Positions 23,478 to 36,218 are shown, counted from the stretch's first letter. The stretch is 64,000 nucleotides of DNA from Cucurbitaria berberidis CBS 394.84 (GCF_010015615.1 NW_024468938.1:310001-374000), one strand, 5' to 3'. The notes: generated from the letters alone by a model not told the origin. Numbers and translations are program-made.

Positions 23478-24556
23478 ATGTCTATGAGGCGCGATCACTC
23501 GTTCACGCCTGGTGCGAACGGCTATGATGAGGTAAGTTAAAATCCAAGTGGCTCAGTCTAAGGGCGGCCAGTGACCCTTATAACGAATGAGAGCTAAAGT
23601 TGGATGTAGCATAGAACGTACGATCGAGCTGGACATGAACCTCTCCAGCATTCATACCATGTCCCGTCCATTGCGTCCCCGTCGACCTATCGTCTTACCA
23701 ATATATCTCCGGAGGTGATCATCAATCCAGACTGGCCACCTTCCATCCGCCAAGCTGCAGAGAATGCTCTGTGGTCGCCGTACGATACTGCTATAGCCCA
23801 GGATACGTCTCCAAATGAAACAATGTACCCAGCAGTCGCTGCAACGCCCTTCTCTTTCTACAACCAGAACTTTGAAATGGCCCTCCCACAGATGGAATAT
23901 GCCCTTGAACTACCGTCTGATGATCCACTGTCGCCGGGCTCTCCAGGAAGAAACACAAACTCGGCGATAGATAACTCAGATGATATCTTCAGTCTTATCA
24001 ACTCAAATGATACTGCAGGATCGCGCACCAGTGGGGGCAGGTGAGCGATATTTCAACCACTAGCATATAACGGCCGACTAATGGCGAACAGTAGTATTTG
24101 GAGCGATCATGGCTCCCCGTCCGGCACGTTGGAGTACCATCTGATCGGAACTCGCACCACCACCGATGTGTCGGAAACGGAGAACCTGCCAGTTAGAACG
24201 GAAACCCATCGAACCACTCAACTGGACATCCCTGCCCACTCTAGGTAGATACTTCCTCCGCCCTAGACATCAGCAACTAACCGTTACGTAGCTCCAACAC
24301 TCAAACTCTGACTTGTCCTCGTTGCCCGAACAAACAGTATACCGGCAACTGGGCCCATCGTAACCTGCTTCGACACTTGGAGAATAAACATAGTGATCTT
24401 GAATTCCCAAATGGCGTAAAACATATCCGCTGCAACCAGGAGGGATGCGACTCCGTTTTCGGACGTAATGATGCCCGCCTCGTTCATGAGAGGAGAAGCC
24501 ATCCAGAACTGGATACGCCGCCGCCCAAAAAGCGGAAGAGGACCGATGAGGACTGA
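23478..24556 (+). CDS. C2H2 zinc-finger protein A, two fingers and basic C-terminus
   Basis: Four exons deduced from splice sites: 23478-23531, 23649-24040, 24092-24244 and 24292-24556, closing in frame at 287 residues. The first 200 residues are Ser/Pro/Asn-rich and probably disordered. Two zinc fingers follow: CPRCPNKQY...AHRNLLRHLENKH (about 207-232) and CNQEGC...HERRSH (about 243-262). The end, PPKKRKR plus TDED, is a strong nuclear localisation signal. Probable DNA-binding regulator of unknown target. The first finger is clearly related to that of protein B (27976-28898): both have TGxxAHxNLxRHL. An upstream start at 23220 is open in the same frame, so the N-terminus is uncertain. Confidence 0.75.
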
Positions 24557-27500
24557 TCTGATGCACTTAGTTATTACCCACAAACTCCTCCCTTCAATAC
24601 TCGCTGGTCTTGCTGCCGTCAATCTATGTGCTTGCTTTGTTTTGTTATTGACTCATGTCGCCTTTGGATGTGCATTCGAGCGTTGTAAAGATTCGAAGAT
24701 AATGCCCCTTCCCATGTACCTATAGATAATAGTCTTAGAAGTTTCAAGATTCTAAAAACAAAAAATTATAGACTTCCCATCAGGACAATACGAGCATCAC
24801 CCTGATGATTTCGCGTGCCATAGCTTTGTCTACTCACCTGCATAGACGGTGCTTGTCTTAGACGGGTGGAGGCTCCGCCTAGATCATCGATGTGGGCTTC
24901 TTTCGTGCCGAGTGTCGGTATATGGATTAGTACCATAGCATGTCGTAGAGGGTTATAGAGTTAGCCTCGACAGCAGCACGGCCTCGTTACACGGCCTTTT
25001 CGTAAGGCACCTACGCGAAGAGCATCATGTATAGCCACTAGTCCTTCAATTGTAGACGCTCGCCGATTTCGTAGGCTGCGGCCCCGAGGTACAAAAGCTC
25101 GAATCGTGCCTCATGGCAGAGCAATGGATGGGGCCATGGGGCAGATTCTGAAGGCAGTGCAACTTTGGACCGAAGTAGCCGGTTTCAGTCCCGTTCCGTT
25201 GTTCCTGATATCACTAGGACGGGTGGTTGGCAAAGCAGGCAGGGGCGGGATTGCCTTACCCTGAGCATGAACAGCTAGATCTGTGGAGCCTCAACGGTCT
25301 TGCTGTAGCTGGTGGAGGTGTAGACCGTATAGCAAGGCACGTCAATAATGCCTCCGCGGACTCCACGCACGAGTCGCCGGATTTGGCCCCAAGCCCTCGC
25401 ATCCCGCGCTATTCACCGCCCGATTTTGCAACTGTATTGAAGTTGCTTTTCATTGGTTGCTCATTGAGGGGGCAATTCTCATCTCCTATTAACTGTAGAG
25501 TCCGTATCCGACGGTCGTGTGATGAACTACTTTGATTAAGGAGGTGGAAAAGAGGGCAAACTTGCATGACTTGGCATGCCCGCCAGCATAAGCGTCAACT
25601 CACCGCTTCTTCTCACGCAATATTCATTGTTGTCATCCTCAAACGCATGAGGGACCACTCACGTGGAGCACTTGGGATACTCCTAAGCCTGGATTTATCC
25701 AACGTGTATGTGAGGGAGCATTTGTGTTACAACCGCCTGCTAAGGGGAGCAATGATTGATCCGATTTCAGTCGGGAGTACAAGACATGAAATACACGTGC
25801 GACGCCTTGCAGCCGGAACGAAGAGCCTTTCCAGATACGGTGCTGATATCCCTAAGCTTGAATGTTGTCCGAACATGCGATGATAGTCATGCCGAGTGAA
25901 ATGAGAGACGCGCGAAGAAATCTAAGCAAGTAAGCGCGGTTAGCCCGACGAGATGCAGTGTAAAGGATCGCTACGAGACGTTTTATGCGAATAAGCAAGA
26001 CGTGCTGATTTGCAGCTATGCTTTGCTGTTGAGTCACTGATACGGGTCGACAAGCAACGACTAGTCCAGGGCTGAGTTTAGATGCTCACTAACAAGGGTA
26101 AACTGGAGGTATCAGGAGTCCTTGACTGCAATGTTGTGGCGTAGCTGTTTGACCAGTTGTCATCAGTTGCGCCCCTGGGCAAAGACGAGCGGAGAGAAGC
26201 CCTCTCATCTCGCTACTCTGGCAACATATTTGCGTAGTGACTTATTGACTCAACCCTGACTGCGCAATGAAGCATGAAATGTTGTTCATGGTAGGTGGAA
26301 CTACACCACATAGGCCGATGAGCGTAAGCGCTGTGTTTCAGCGCTAATTGTGAGAGCTGGATGGACTGGACATCGTCTCTATTGCAACCAGGTGGAGACG
26401 AATTCATCGTTGGGAACTCGGTACATCTCGCCAATCATCTGAGCAAGGAACGGGCCGAGAAGGCTTGTCAGTAGCGCTATTGAATACGAAAGCGCACCCC
26501 TTCTTAGCCGGCGTGTGCCGTGAGTATGTTGAGCTGCCCAGAGGTTCGTTCCAGCTCCTTACAAACCACCTCTCTCCGGGATAGGGGTATATTCTGTCCA
26601 AACTTCGCCAAAGGGAAAAGTGATGACTTTGGCCGGGAATATTTCAGGAGGTTGTGTGGTGCATGTCCGCCCTGAGTTGTCGGAGAACATCTTCGTTGAG
26701 TTAGAAACGCCACGATTAGGCAAATATGGGTTCGAGAGAGTAGGATCGCGTGCCGCCCAGTCTTAACAGGTCTTCCAACAGCCTCAGGTGCTCGGGACGA
26801 GTTCTCGCGTCCATATCGACTTCATGGGTCAGCCAAGGCAATCGAAACAGACTATCCAGACTTCGAAAGGGCGCGTAGCGTTCACTAGGACGCACATGCA
26901 CATGATCCGCACGAAGCGGCAAGATCATACGTCTGATTTGCGCTTGAACTGACTGCGAGCCATCGGCTAGTATTAACAAAAATTAGGGCCTTGGAGTGGC
27001 GATTGGGCATGAGCGTTCTGAACGGCATATGTCGCTAGCGGTACCCAAGCGTCGTGTACAGTCACTGTTGCTGTACATGGTGCATTTGCCTTCTCGTATC
27101 GGATGTCGAAATGTAGGGCCCCTTTCATCGCAGCAACATTGCTCATCCTGCGGCACTGGGGTTTGGATGAGGCGACCGCGGTCGCATGGAAAATAACAGT
27201 GCGTCTGATGCGTTGTACCACTTTCAGTCATATCGCAAAGTAGCTGATTGGTAGACAGACCAAAATTGTCGCACAGACTCCTGCCCCTTGGCTCGGTTTA
27301 GAAGACGCAACTGCCCTCCGCAGGGCACACTAGCACCCCAGCTAACGAAGTCGAGCGTACGATTGAGGTGCGATTGTGCCCTGCAAAAGCCCTGGTAGCC
27401 TGCGCGTGCAGTAGCCCGCTGTGCCCTAGGTGTACATCGAGCTAGGATGCATCGCCTCCTGCTCTCATGCCTAAGATCTCAGTTGTCGACCACGCGTACC

Positions 27501-27975
27501 GATGGTATATTTATCGCGTCTCGTCCGCCTGGGTGCCATGATATTTTGCATACCCATCTATCATGTGCAACTAGAACTGACGCGGAAGTCAAGAGGTATC
27601 AGTAAGTGTTCTCCTATAAAGCAAACTGAGAAGCTAACACAGAGTAAGGCGAAACTCGATCAGCTGACACGAATTCGACCGTGAACTGCGAGACTCCGGC
27701 GTCGCGTTGTGTGATATTGTCCATGCTATAGCAGACGTCTCAAGGTCATAATTCATGTTGCTCTCCACTGGCGACTTCTTCCCGATTGCACTGGCAGGCT
27801 GTGCTACTGAAGAGTATCCTGAGAAGGACGAGTATCTTGCAAAACGCAGCGCTTTCAAACTCCGTTGAGACGATAGCACACCGACCAAAAGATTCATATC
27901 GTTGTTCACACAGCCGACAGCCCTTCGGGAGATACGAACGCCAAGATCCAGAAGAGAGACACGGAATTTTGTATC
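24557..27975. other. 3.4 kb gene-free stretch between zinc-finger genes
   Basis: No open frame exceeds about 105 codons and none is recognisable. A minus-strand frame at 26716-26979 (87 codons, Leu/Arg-rich) has somewhat protein-like composition but no family match. Could be decayed sequence or long regulatory DNA. Confidence 0.45.
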
Positions 27976-28898
27976 ATGGTTCGCACTCACCCCGACGACG
28001 GAAGAGACCAGCCCTGGTCACCGCAAAACAACGAAGGATATAGCGTTCCAACGAACACTGCATGGGTGAGAGGCCCTGGCGTCAACGAGATTCGGCAGCA
28101 GTACGGAGTCCAGCTAACTCCAAGATCGGATATGTATACCACCAATTGGAGCCACGAAGCATTCGCAAGCACAAATACCAACGCTGTGCCATACCATCTA
28201 GGCGGTGGGTTCCAAGAATTAACTGCAGCAACGTACAACGCTACTGGCAGTGGTAGTGAATGGCGAAGCCCGCAAGCTGGTCAACAGCGTCAAATATATC
28301 CTCCTGGCCATGGACTGCCTGAGAACTATCAGTATGAATATCAGTGCGTACACATATACGTGAATTGGGTGAGATGATGTCGCTGATTCAAAGTCTAGGA
28401 GAACCTCTTACCCAGACCATGGCTACCATTCAACAACCAAAGGACAAGATGGTAGATCGTCGTATGCGCCCCAGGCAGGGCGGCTTACGGCCCAAGAAAT
28501 GTAAGGGGCGTCTTGGACTTTTCCGCTATCAAAGCTGACACGGTTCACAAAGCGAGAGCTTGAACATTTATGATCCTTCGACAGCCAGCGCGTCAACATC
28601 TCCTCACAATCCAAGCTCGAACGGCACGCAGTACAACTCAACCGAAGGACAACAAACAGGCGAGGACACCAGTGTCGCTTGTCCCTATCACTGTGGAACG
28701 GTACTGACGGGCATGTATGCACATGGGAACCTAACACGTCACTTGAAATCGCAAGCCTGCGAAGGGTCAGGTAAAGAAAAAGTGAAATACCCCTGCCCAA
28801 TCTCAGGTTGCGGCAAAGAGTACATTCGGAAGGATGGTCTGAGTGTGCACATGCGGAGGCAGCACGGCGCTCCTCCAGCCTCCCAAGTACGAATATGA
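27976..28898 (+). CDS. C2H2 zinc-finger protein B, paralogue of A
   Basis: Three exons: 27976-28343, 28399-28500 and 28553-28898, giving 271 residues. Introns are GT-AG, 55 and 52 nt. The N-terminal 195 residues are Ser/Gln/Tyr-rich and disordered. Finger 1 uses C200, C204, H220 and C226 (CPYHC...AHGNLTRHLKSQAC), so it is a C2HC variant. Finger 2 uses C238, C243, H256 and H261 (CPISGC...SVHMRRQH). The overall plan (disordered N-terminus, two adjacent fingers) and the finger-1 core match protein A 3.4 kb to the left on the same strand, suggesting an old tandem duplication. Lacks the basic nuclear signal at the C-terminus seen in A. Function unknown; probable transcription regulator. Confidence 0.75.
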
Positions 28899-30532
28899 TG
28901 AAGAGTAGGAAGTCAGGATGGCGTGGGCTGGGTCCGATGCGGATGGCTCCATTTATTGGGGTAGGGGTATGACATGCCACGTCCGTCCTTGATGCCTCTG
29001 ATAGAATGTCGACTTTCAGCTCTCAGGTATGATTATCCTTTGTCTTTTGTATTTCATTGCTAGTGTTTTGCGTTCTTGTTATATTGCGCGTGCGTGGAAA
29101 GGCGTTCGTTTGGAAATGAGGAGGTTCGACGGGTTCGGAGTTCGGCAGAGGGTCCTGGTACTTTGGTGTCGCTATCGTCCGCCAACCGTGAAGGAGCAGA
29201 TCGCTCGAGTACGATATAGTCCTTAGTATGTATCGCAGGGGTAGAGGGAGAATGGTAGCTGGTTTCACCGCACTTGGAAATGCCGCTGTCAAACGTTGTG
29301 AGCAGAACATGTTGTGGTTGAAGGATGAGGTCGAAATAAAGGCGCAGGGGCTCTCACCTCCCAAATCACACTAGCCAAACGGACCGATCTCTTTGGGCAA
29401 GAGCGGTCACGGACCAAGATCAATCACCTCAGGCATGGCTGCGTCTCCTCGGGGTAGAACAATTGGCTGTCAGCTCTTCTCAGTACCTGCTTTTACAGAT
29501 GAGGCTCGCCCTGCGTCGCCCTATACCCTCCTCCGTCAACTAGCCGACCAGCTTCAGCACACCGTCGCTCAAGAGTCACTCGAATCAGTCGAAGGAGAAA
29601 ATCAAGTAACATTGTAACCGCTTCTAGTACCCTGGCTCGGTATTGCCGAGTACAAGCTGTGTAAAGTAAATCAAACCGGCAGCTCTACGGCGAGACGTTG
29701 TGGAACTCCAGCAAGCCTTTGACACGCACATTATGCAACAGGCTGGGATAGCCTGCTTGGGCATTGAATTGGTGCCTCTTGTCAGTTACGAGTGAGAGCA
29801 ATTAGAAAGGACTTTAGGGGTGACGAAAGAGTTTTATAACTGTAGAGGGGGATTGTATTTAACGTGACTTCGTTCATTATCAACAGGTAGTTCTGCGGCG
29901 TAGGCGCTTTAAATTTTTTCCAATTTTTATAAACCTCCCGTCACACTCTGTCGTACTGACAGCCGGCGGTATGCCTGCGGCAGAAGCCATCAAAGCCTAT
30001 ATACACGGGTCAACTGCTACACCCACACTTCCGAGCTAATTATATGTCGAGTCGGTACAGCAACGCTAATGCAAAGGACCAACGGGCACAAAATTTCCGC
30101 GGACCAACGTTCGCCAGCCACGTTTACGCGTTAGCCAAACCTAGAGCTTTCTAGCTGCCCAGAAAGTGACACGGCGAGTCGCGAGACGGCGATTTTTGCG
30201 CGTACGCGAACTGCGTCTTGTCATAAGATATCATTAATAAAATAACGCGAGCTCTATAGCTCTGTGACTAAGCGTGTCTTGATTGATTACTCCGCACGAG
30301 ATTGACCAAAGCAGTGTATGCATATGAGACATCCAACCTCCAAACTCCCAATGTTAAGAGAGAGAAAAACATTATGCGATCGCGTCAGTGGTATACGTAG
30401 ATGCCCAAGATCAAATCCCATCCTGCCCAGCGGATGATGCCCAAAAGATAATAAAAATAACAAAGAGCGATGCTAGTATGCGATCATTAGCCCAAACAGA
30501 CCCAGAAAGGAAAAACACAAGGAAAAATTGAG
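28899..30532. other. 1.6 kb gene-free stretch
   Basis: Follows zinc-finger gene B and precedes the INP2-like terminator. A plus-strand frame at 29393-29617 (74 codons) is unsupported. Contains an inverted partial copy of the dispersed repeat at 29895-29921. The segment 30050-30300, rich in CGCG-containing motifs, may be repeat-derived. Confidence 0.4.
29895..29921 (-). repeat. Copy (partial, inverted) of dispersed terminal repeat
   Basis: GGCGTAGGCGCTTT followed by a T-rich run, matching the outer end of the repeat family in reverse orientation. Confidence 0.5.
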
Positions 30533-32552
30533 TTAAAGGCTCGTTACTCTGGACCCGGGCCCCGAGATCCTGTTTGGCCTCAAGTTAATCACCGATTCCA
30601 GCTCCCTAAGCATGTTGGTACTAGCTTCCCGTTGCTCGCGTAGCGACGCTTGTCGTGCGCGGTCTTCTTGTATCTTGTGCATTCGTTCTTCTCTCGACAT
30701 AGTAACACGGGTTTTCGGTATCGCAATGGCTTCGAAAACTTCATCGTCAGAAGTGCTACCTTGGTCACTCGGAGGAGCGCTCTGCTCAGAGCTTAGTAAA
30801 TCCCCATTCAAGGCACGAAGGGCATCAGACGGACTGCCTTCGTCTACAGCAGTCAGCCCACCTAGGCTTGGGACTGGTGAACGCAGGCCACTCGATGCTT
30901 GGGAAATGCGTCGTTCGTGTCGATCGATGTTGAGTGCAAGCGCGTTTTTACCGGTTTCCCAGGCTTGCATGAGACTCTTTAGATCTGCTCCGATGGATTC
31001 GTATTGGGATATGAGATGAGTCCCAAGCTCAGTGACATCTTCTGTATCCTCTAAGCTCTTGTTCGTCTCTTCTCGGAGCACCTGCATCTTGGCTTGTAGG
31101 CCACGAATGCCTTGCGACAAACCGGACAGTTTTCGAACAGAATTGCGCAATTTCTCACGTCCTGGCGTATGCGAAACCTTGTTTGGGGATGGGAAGATGA
31201 ACTGCTCCTCCTCTGCTAGGACGCGATTGAACTTCTCACTCCATTGCCCAATAGGACGAGCCAAACTCAACATGGAGTCCACTGTTATCGACCATCGCGT
31301 AAAGTCTGGTTTTCCACCATCAGCTTCAAGAGCCAAGAGGGAGCATAGGTAAACGCGGCGAAGGGTCGACAGGCGATACTGGAGGGTTCTGAGAGCCTTA
31401 AGCGACTCGGCATCCTCGAATTCCGATGCGGAGCAGCCTTGAGCCGCCTCCTGCAAATCAGGGTTGCTAATTTCGTAGACATCGAGGTACTTTTCGAGGT
31501 CATCTTCTAGAATGAGTTGCTTGAGAGTTCCACACTGTTCCGCGAGGATCGGGATGATGTCGGCAAAGGCGGCTCGGAGACTCCGGCGTAGGCGCTGGCA
31601 GCGGCGAGCCTGTCCTTTTTCTTCGATGCGTGATATGGGAGGCAAAGGGCTACTGCTGTGTGAGGTCAGTAGTGAACGAGGAATGTGAGTTTAGCCGAGA
31701 GGGGAACCTACAGTCGGTAACCCCTTGAGACGAGCTCCACTTCTTGTATCAATGCCAGGGCTGATGACGTCGAGGCCTCGAATGACTGCAGGTTGGTGAC
31801 GAGTGCAGATGCGCCCTTTACTCCCTCTTGTCTCAGATATTGTAGCCACTGCCGGCGCATGTGCGCGTAGACAGCGGTGGCAACCACGGCGAACACCACG
31901 ATCACGAGCAGTGTCCTCCTCTTGCTGAAGCCGCCCTGGCGTCGCGACCAATGGACAAGCCATACAAGTATGAAAGCAGTTGCGCCAGTCAGAGCCGCGC
32001 CAACAGGGCTTATGGTGGAAATCTTGACATCTTGCGGGCAGGGTCGTCCGTCGGCAGCGAAGCTAGGAACAGCAGTGGCCCGCAAGCCTCCCTGTTCTCC
32101 CAAGAGCTGAGAGGCGACAATAATGTAGCGAAAGCGTTCTAGAAACCGCTCGTTGTCGGCGCGTCCGAGCCGCGAGTTGACCGCTTTCTATGCGCGCGAA
32201 TCAGTGACTGCATACATGGCCAAGGATGTGGGTTGGACTAACCGAACATGCGGTGTGTATGCGAGCGATGGAGCCATGCCTCTCATGTATCCGTAGTGGT
32301 TGTGGGAGCCTGTCTCGTATTCTCGACTGGAGTGTGGAGGGTCCTCGTGGCGCGAAGCCGTCGGTGTCTGGCGACGACGATGTAGCGGGTGATGGCGGTG
32401 TTGAGTCGAGACGTCTTCCTTCGCCTGGCATAGTCGTTAGGGCTGATTGCTTGGTAGTCGAGTAGAAGAAGAAGAAGAAGGAGAAGGAGAAGAAGATGCT
32501 TGCCTTCTAGAAACTCTGCCAGCGGCGAGTCGTCGAGTATCACGTTCTCCAT
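30533..32552 (-). CDS. INP2: INP2-like (vezatin/myosin-binding motif) peroxisome inheritance protein
   Basis: Predicted peroxisomal membrane receptor for the class V myosin that moves peroxisomes into growing cells (Inp2/vezatin-type PF12632 family). Four exons on the minus strand: 32552-32504, 32424-32243, 32187-31712 and 31655-30533, total 609 residues in frame. Intron 1 has an unusual GC donor (G|GCAAGC) and a CTAAC branch point just before CCAG; the exon joins as AEFLE-GEGRR. The conserved block GRADNERFLERFRYIIVASQLL starts exon 3 (about residues 84-105; shown here only as landmarks). Two hydrophobic segments at about 139-157 and 168-185 would span the membrane. ELVSRGYRLSSPLPPISRIE-like sequence at the exon 3/4 junction is a family landmark. 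The C-terminal half is helical and charged. Family assignment is by conserved segments; the myosin role is known for yeast Inp2 and inferred here. Confidence 0.82.
32463..32497. repeat. GAA/GAAG microsatellite inside intron 1 of the INP2-like gene
   Basis: AG-rich on the plus strand, so a CTT/TTC polypyrimidine run in the transcript, directly after the GC donor site of intron 1. Confidence 0.85.
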
Positions 32553-34992
32553 GCGTGCTGCTACCTCATGATGCGTGGTCGTGTGGCTTGGCTGGATGTG
32601 CTTGGGCGGGGTGCGATTGCTCGAGTCCGTCGTCCGTAGGTAGTGTTGGCAGGCACGACGCTGTGAACAGTGGCAAGCAATAGTCGTAACGGCGTTTATC
32701 GTCAAGTCGGAACCGCGGATGTAAAGGAGAGCACACGGTGGTTCAATGACACTCGGGAAATGAGGCGTTGCGGAGATGGTACCCCTGCGATTGGTGTAAC
32801 CTAGGGGGGCGTTCACCCCATTTGTGGCCCACTCGATGCCCCCCCTCAATGGACCCTGTCTTATCCAACACCTACGCGCGCGTTATGTCGAGGTGCAGAT
32901 ATCTCCAACGTCTTCTGGCCCTCCTACGTACGAACCGCTTCTGCCCATGAAGGCCTTCAACTCTGCCAGCCTGGGTCTGGCTGCCTGCCAGACTGGCGAC
33001 CTTATATCTGGTTCTCTACGGTCGTCAAGCGAGGTATCCGTTCCGTCAACCTCAATCCTGGGCTAGCCTCGGCTGATCGTCTTGGAGAAGCTATGCGACG
33101 TGCCGTGTTTAGCCTGGACCTTTATTTAAGCTTGCTATGCGAGAAGGTTAATAACTTACTTACACTCTAATATACCGAGCAGTCCTAGGATCTCTTCCAC
33201 TAGTCCATGTCGTTAACCAACTAGTTCCCCTATTTCAAGGGCTATGGCCGGTGTTTAAAACGTCGAACTTTCCTGACAGAGCTCGCGCTGCTTCTCACAT
33301 GTTAGCAGTCAGACAATGCGAGGCTGACTGTCTCATACTTATTAGACCATCCCAGAACCCTTTCCTTTTAGATCACCGCCTACGCCGCGGTAGGCTCCGA
33401 TCACTGTAGATATCTATCAAGAAGCAATCGACCCTCACAACCCTTGAATCATACCATTGAGAATAGAACGTACTTTCAACCCCTTCTCTTAGCTGTCAAA
33501 CTGTCCAATTCTGCATCCTGCTTCATTTTATTTTGTCATCTACATATCTTCCTACAAAAACACTATACCATCCAACGACGATCTTCCCCTGGCTAAGGGA
33601 CCCACACATAACCACGGACACCGCCTGATTGATACTCTTACGTCAACTGTCACCCTGAACTCCACTAATTTCGACATTGCGCCCCACAGCTGGCGAGACC
33701 AGCTGCACGCCATCGGTAGGACGACCACCTCTCTGGATTTATAAGATACGATTGCTGATGAAACACGTGGGCGCTGGAAGCTACCGCTAACCAGCGTCAC
33801 CCATCGCGTAGCTTTCGCCGATTTAGATATCGGAGCCTTCCAAGATGTGGCCGATTGGAGCTTGAGGCAGCATTGACAAGTTTATCCTGAGGATGCTGAT
33901 ATTTTAGTCTGTAAGACCGTCCCGCGGCATAGCTATCCTCAAGAAAAGCTCAAGTAATCGGGCGAAATTGGCTACTGCGAGCCCAGAAGTCATTGGCAAA
34001 CATCAGCCGAGCAGATTGTAGCTCTATAGTAGCGGGGAAAGCACATATGGCCGACTTGTGGTGTAATCTACGGATGAGGCCTTGTGGCAGTAAAGGCACG
34101 GCGGCATGCAGCAGACCACGTCAAGGAAAGAGGGCTATTGATACCGGCGACTGAATACCTTCAGCGTGCAGTAGATGGAGCTAGGGCAGGGCCATGCCAA
34201 TGGTACTTTACTATCTACGGTATGAACTAATGCATAGATATGATTCCTTGCGGACTTAGCAGGCGGTAGAAGCGTATATGAGTTGGAAACGCGACTACCC
34301 CCAGAGTCAATGATCGGTATCACCAGCAAGCCATGGCTTATTTACGCGCAACGACTAAGGGCTCCAGCCTTACCTGCTCATCTGGAACAGTGAGCTCATC
34401 TATGCCTACTGCCAACTGTAAGCTGATCACTTCAGACACCTGAATGAATATAGACTGCGTTACCCGCATGCTTATCTGGTACGCGTTTCATACTTGGCGT
34501 TGATTGTGTAGCTAGTAATGGCAATCGATTTTTCTTCCCTCTCAAAGCGCCGCCATAGTGACTTAATCCTTCAGGTTTTGCTGAAATACCAAATCCTACG
34601 TACAAATACTGTGATTTCGATGTCAGAATAGGCTGTGTGAGCAAAGTCAGGACTGTCATCAATGCTGTGCACGGATGATGAGGCCAAGGAAGTTTAGCCT
34701 CGAATCGGCATCTCCAGCACCTTAGCTCCGACAACACCACCGATCCATCTTACTATCCCCAGCAGCTGCTATCTCGTCATAGGCGACTTGAAGGCGAAGT
34801 CAAATTTCGAGTGAGCTATTCCAAACATTTCGACGCATTGAGAACACCCTACGACCTACCCGCCGCCCCTCATCGCCTCCGACTATCGCCATTTCTCGCT
34901 GCACCAAGCAACTCTACGACTGAACGAGTCGGCCGTGCTGTCCTTCGACCGCCTGTTGGGACTTCTAGATATTTGACGCCCCCCTCCCGACA
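32553..34992. other. 2.4 kb region with decayed coding-like sequence
   Basis: No intact gene. The part next to 32553 is the INP2-like 5' region. From about 33560 to 33890 the plus strand reads as a fairly coherent protein broken by stops (segments such as NFDIAPHSWRDQLHAIG and AFADLDIGAFQDVADWSLRQH), of no family I recognise. Minus-strand frames at 34135-34329 and 34432-34740 have DSGGS- and cysteine-containing bits but are too weak to call retrotransposon. Confidence 0.35.
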
Positions 34993-35449
34993 ATGGCTGC
35001 ATTGTCCCTAAATGAAGAGCGAGAACTCGCAATCAACCCGATCGTCGCATCCAGCTTACAGCACAACACCCAGGTACTTTCCCCCACTACTACACTACCA
35101 TCACTCACCAGGATTGATCCCTAGTCTTTGACTGCGCTTTCGTACTCATAATCTTCTGTGCTCCTACTTACATATATCGCCACAGGTCATCGCAAACATA
35201 CGCAACCTCACCGCATCGCTCTTCGGCGTCGCCGCTGGCACACTAGGCCTCGAATCGTACACGGGCTTCATCTTCTACCTTATAGGCTCGCTATTCGTTT
35301 CAGCCCTACTGTTTGCCCTCAAGACTGATGGCAAGCCCGGTGCTTACTTTTACCGGCCGCTAGGGGACATGTGGTTTGGAGAAGTGTTCGGGGGATTAAG
35401 TGGGTTTGTGTTGACTTGGACGTTGTTCTATGGATTGGTCAGGGCGTGA
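34993..35449 (+). CDS. EMC6: ER membrane protein complex subunit 6
   Basis: Small core subunit of the ER membrane complex, the insertase for tail-anchored and multi-pass membrane proteins. Two exons, 34993-35073 and 35186-35449, joined in frame at codon 27/28 (NTQ|VIANIRNL), giving 114 residues, the usual family length. Three hydrophobic segments cover most of the protein. Recognisable conserved stretches are SLFGVAAGTLGLESYTGF, GSLFVSALLFALK and DMWFGEVFGGLSGFVLTW. The 112-nt intron is longer than most in this window. The ATG chosen is the first after a stop-containing leader and gives the expected N-terminus. Confidence 0.95.
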
Positions 35450-36218
35450 GGAGGATGAGACACGAATATTACACTTTGAAAAAACGAAGGCGCGTAATAC
35501 GAACTTCAATTTGGGCGGGTAGGCTGCGTGGACAGTATCAAGTGGCTCCCTACGTGTTCCTGGCCGCTATCAAGTCTGGCTGAAATGAACCCGACGCAGG
35601 AGAATCTCCGGTTGTTGATGCAGTGAGACACTGCATAGGCAGAAAGCACTCCAGGCCCGCTCAAATAAACGATGGAAAGGATGAAGCCCCTTTGAAAGAG
35701 TTAATAGCCTGACGTTGTCGTGCACCGTCGAGCTGCTTTTACATGATACCCGCTCGGTCTATGGATATAAAAAGAAATTTTGACTCCTGTTATTATCCTT
35801 TCGTGATGGCTTAATCCCTTGTACTAAAGTTACTATTTCATACAATTCCACCGAGGGCCCATACAGTTAAGATTCTCAATAGCTATATACCTTCAGCTTT
35901 CCTCTACGTTGTTAGATGAAGAGTGTGCACAATGTTGAACATGAGGCTCTGACGAGTAATGCCGTCTGTTCTAAAATTTAACGATGAATCCTTTGATCTG
36001 GCAATAGCTCCTTTTTACTTTGGCCCAGCGCAAGAAGCCGCCTCTGTGGCCCAAGCTCACCAATTAACTTTTAGCGCGTGGTCGACGCGTTCGCCTACCA
36101 TCTTCGCGTTTCCCCTCCATTGCTGCCTCAACCACCACGATCCTGCACATCCACAAGCACTTTTGTATATCCACTTTCAGCGTCTTTTACTACCCAATCA
36201 CCCCAATCCACAGCCAAA
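35450..36218. promoter_or_regulatory. EMC6 terminator and PCNA upstream region
   Basis: About 770 bp without a gene. The right part is the PCNA promoter and 5' leader, with an ACGCGT box and a C-rich leader leading into the split start codon. Confidence 0.5.
36085..36090. promoter_or_regulatory. MluI cell-cycle box (ACGCGT) upstream of PCNA
   Basis: ACGCGT 129 bp before the first base of the PCNA start codon. In yeasts this is the MBF (Mbp1-Swi6) site driving G1/S genes including POL30. The motif is seen directly; its function here is inferred. Confidence 0.55.

Noticed and set aside
26716..26979. 87-codon minus-strand frame with protein-like composition
   Set aside because: No family match, no homologous neighbour and no splice signals leading to further coding sequence.
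34135..34329. Possible Copia protease (DSGGS) on the minus strand
   Set aside because: Only one short motif fits, and the cysteine-containing segment that might be the zinc knuckle lies on the wrong side of it.
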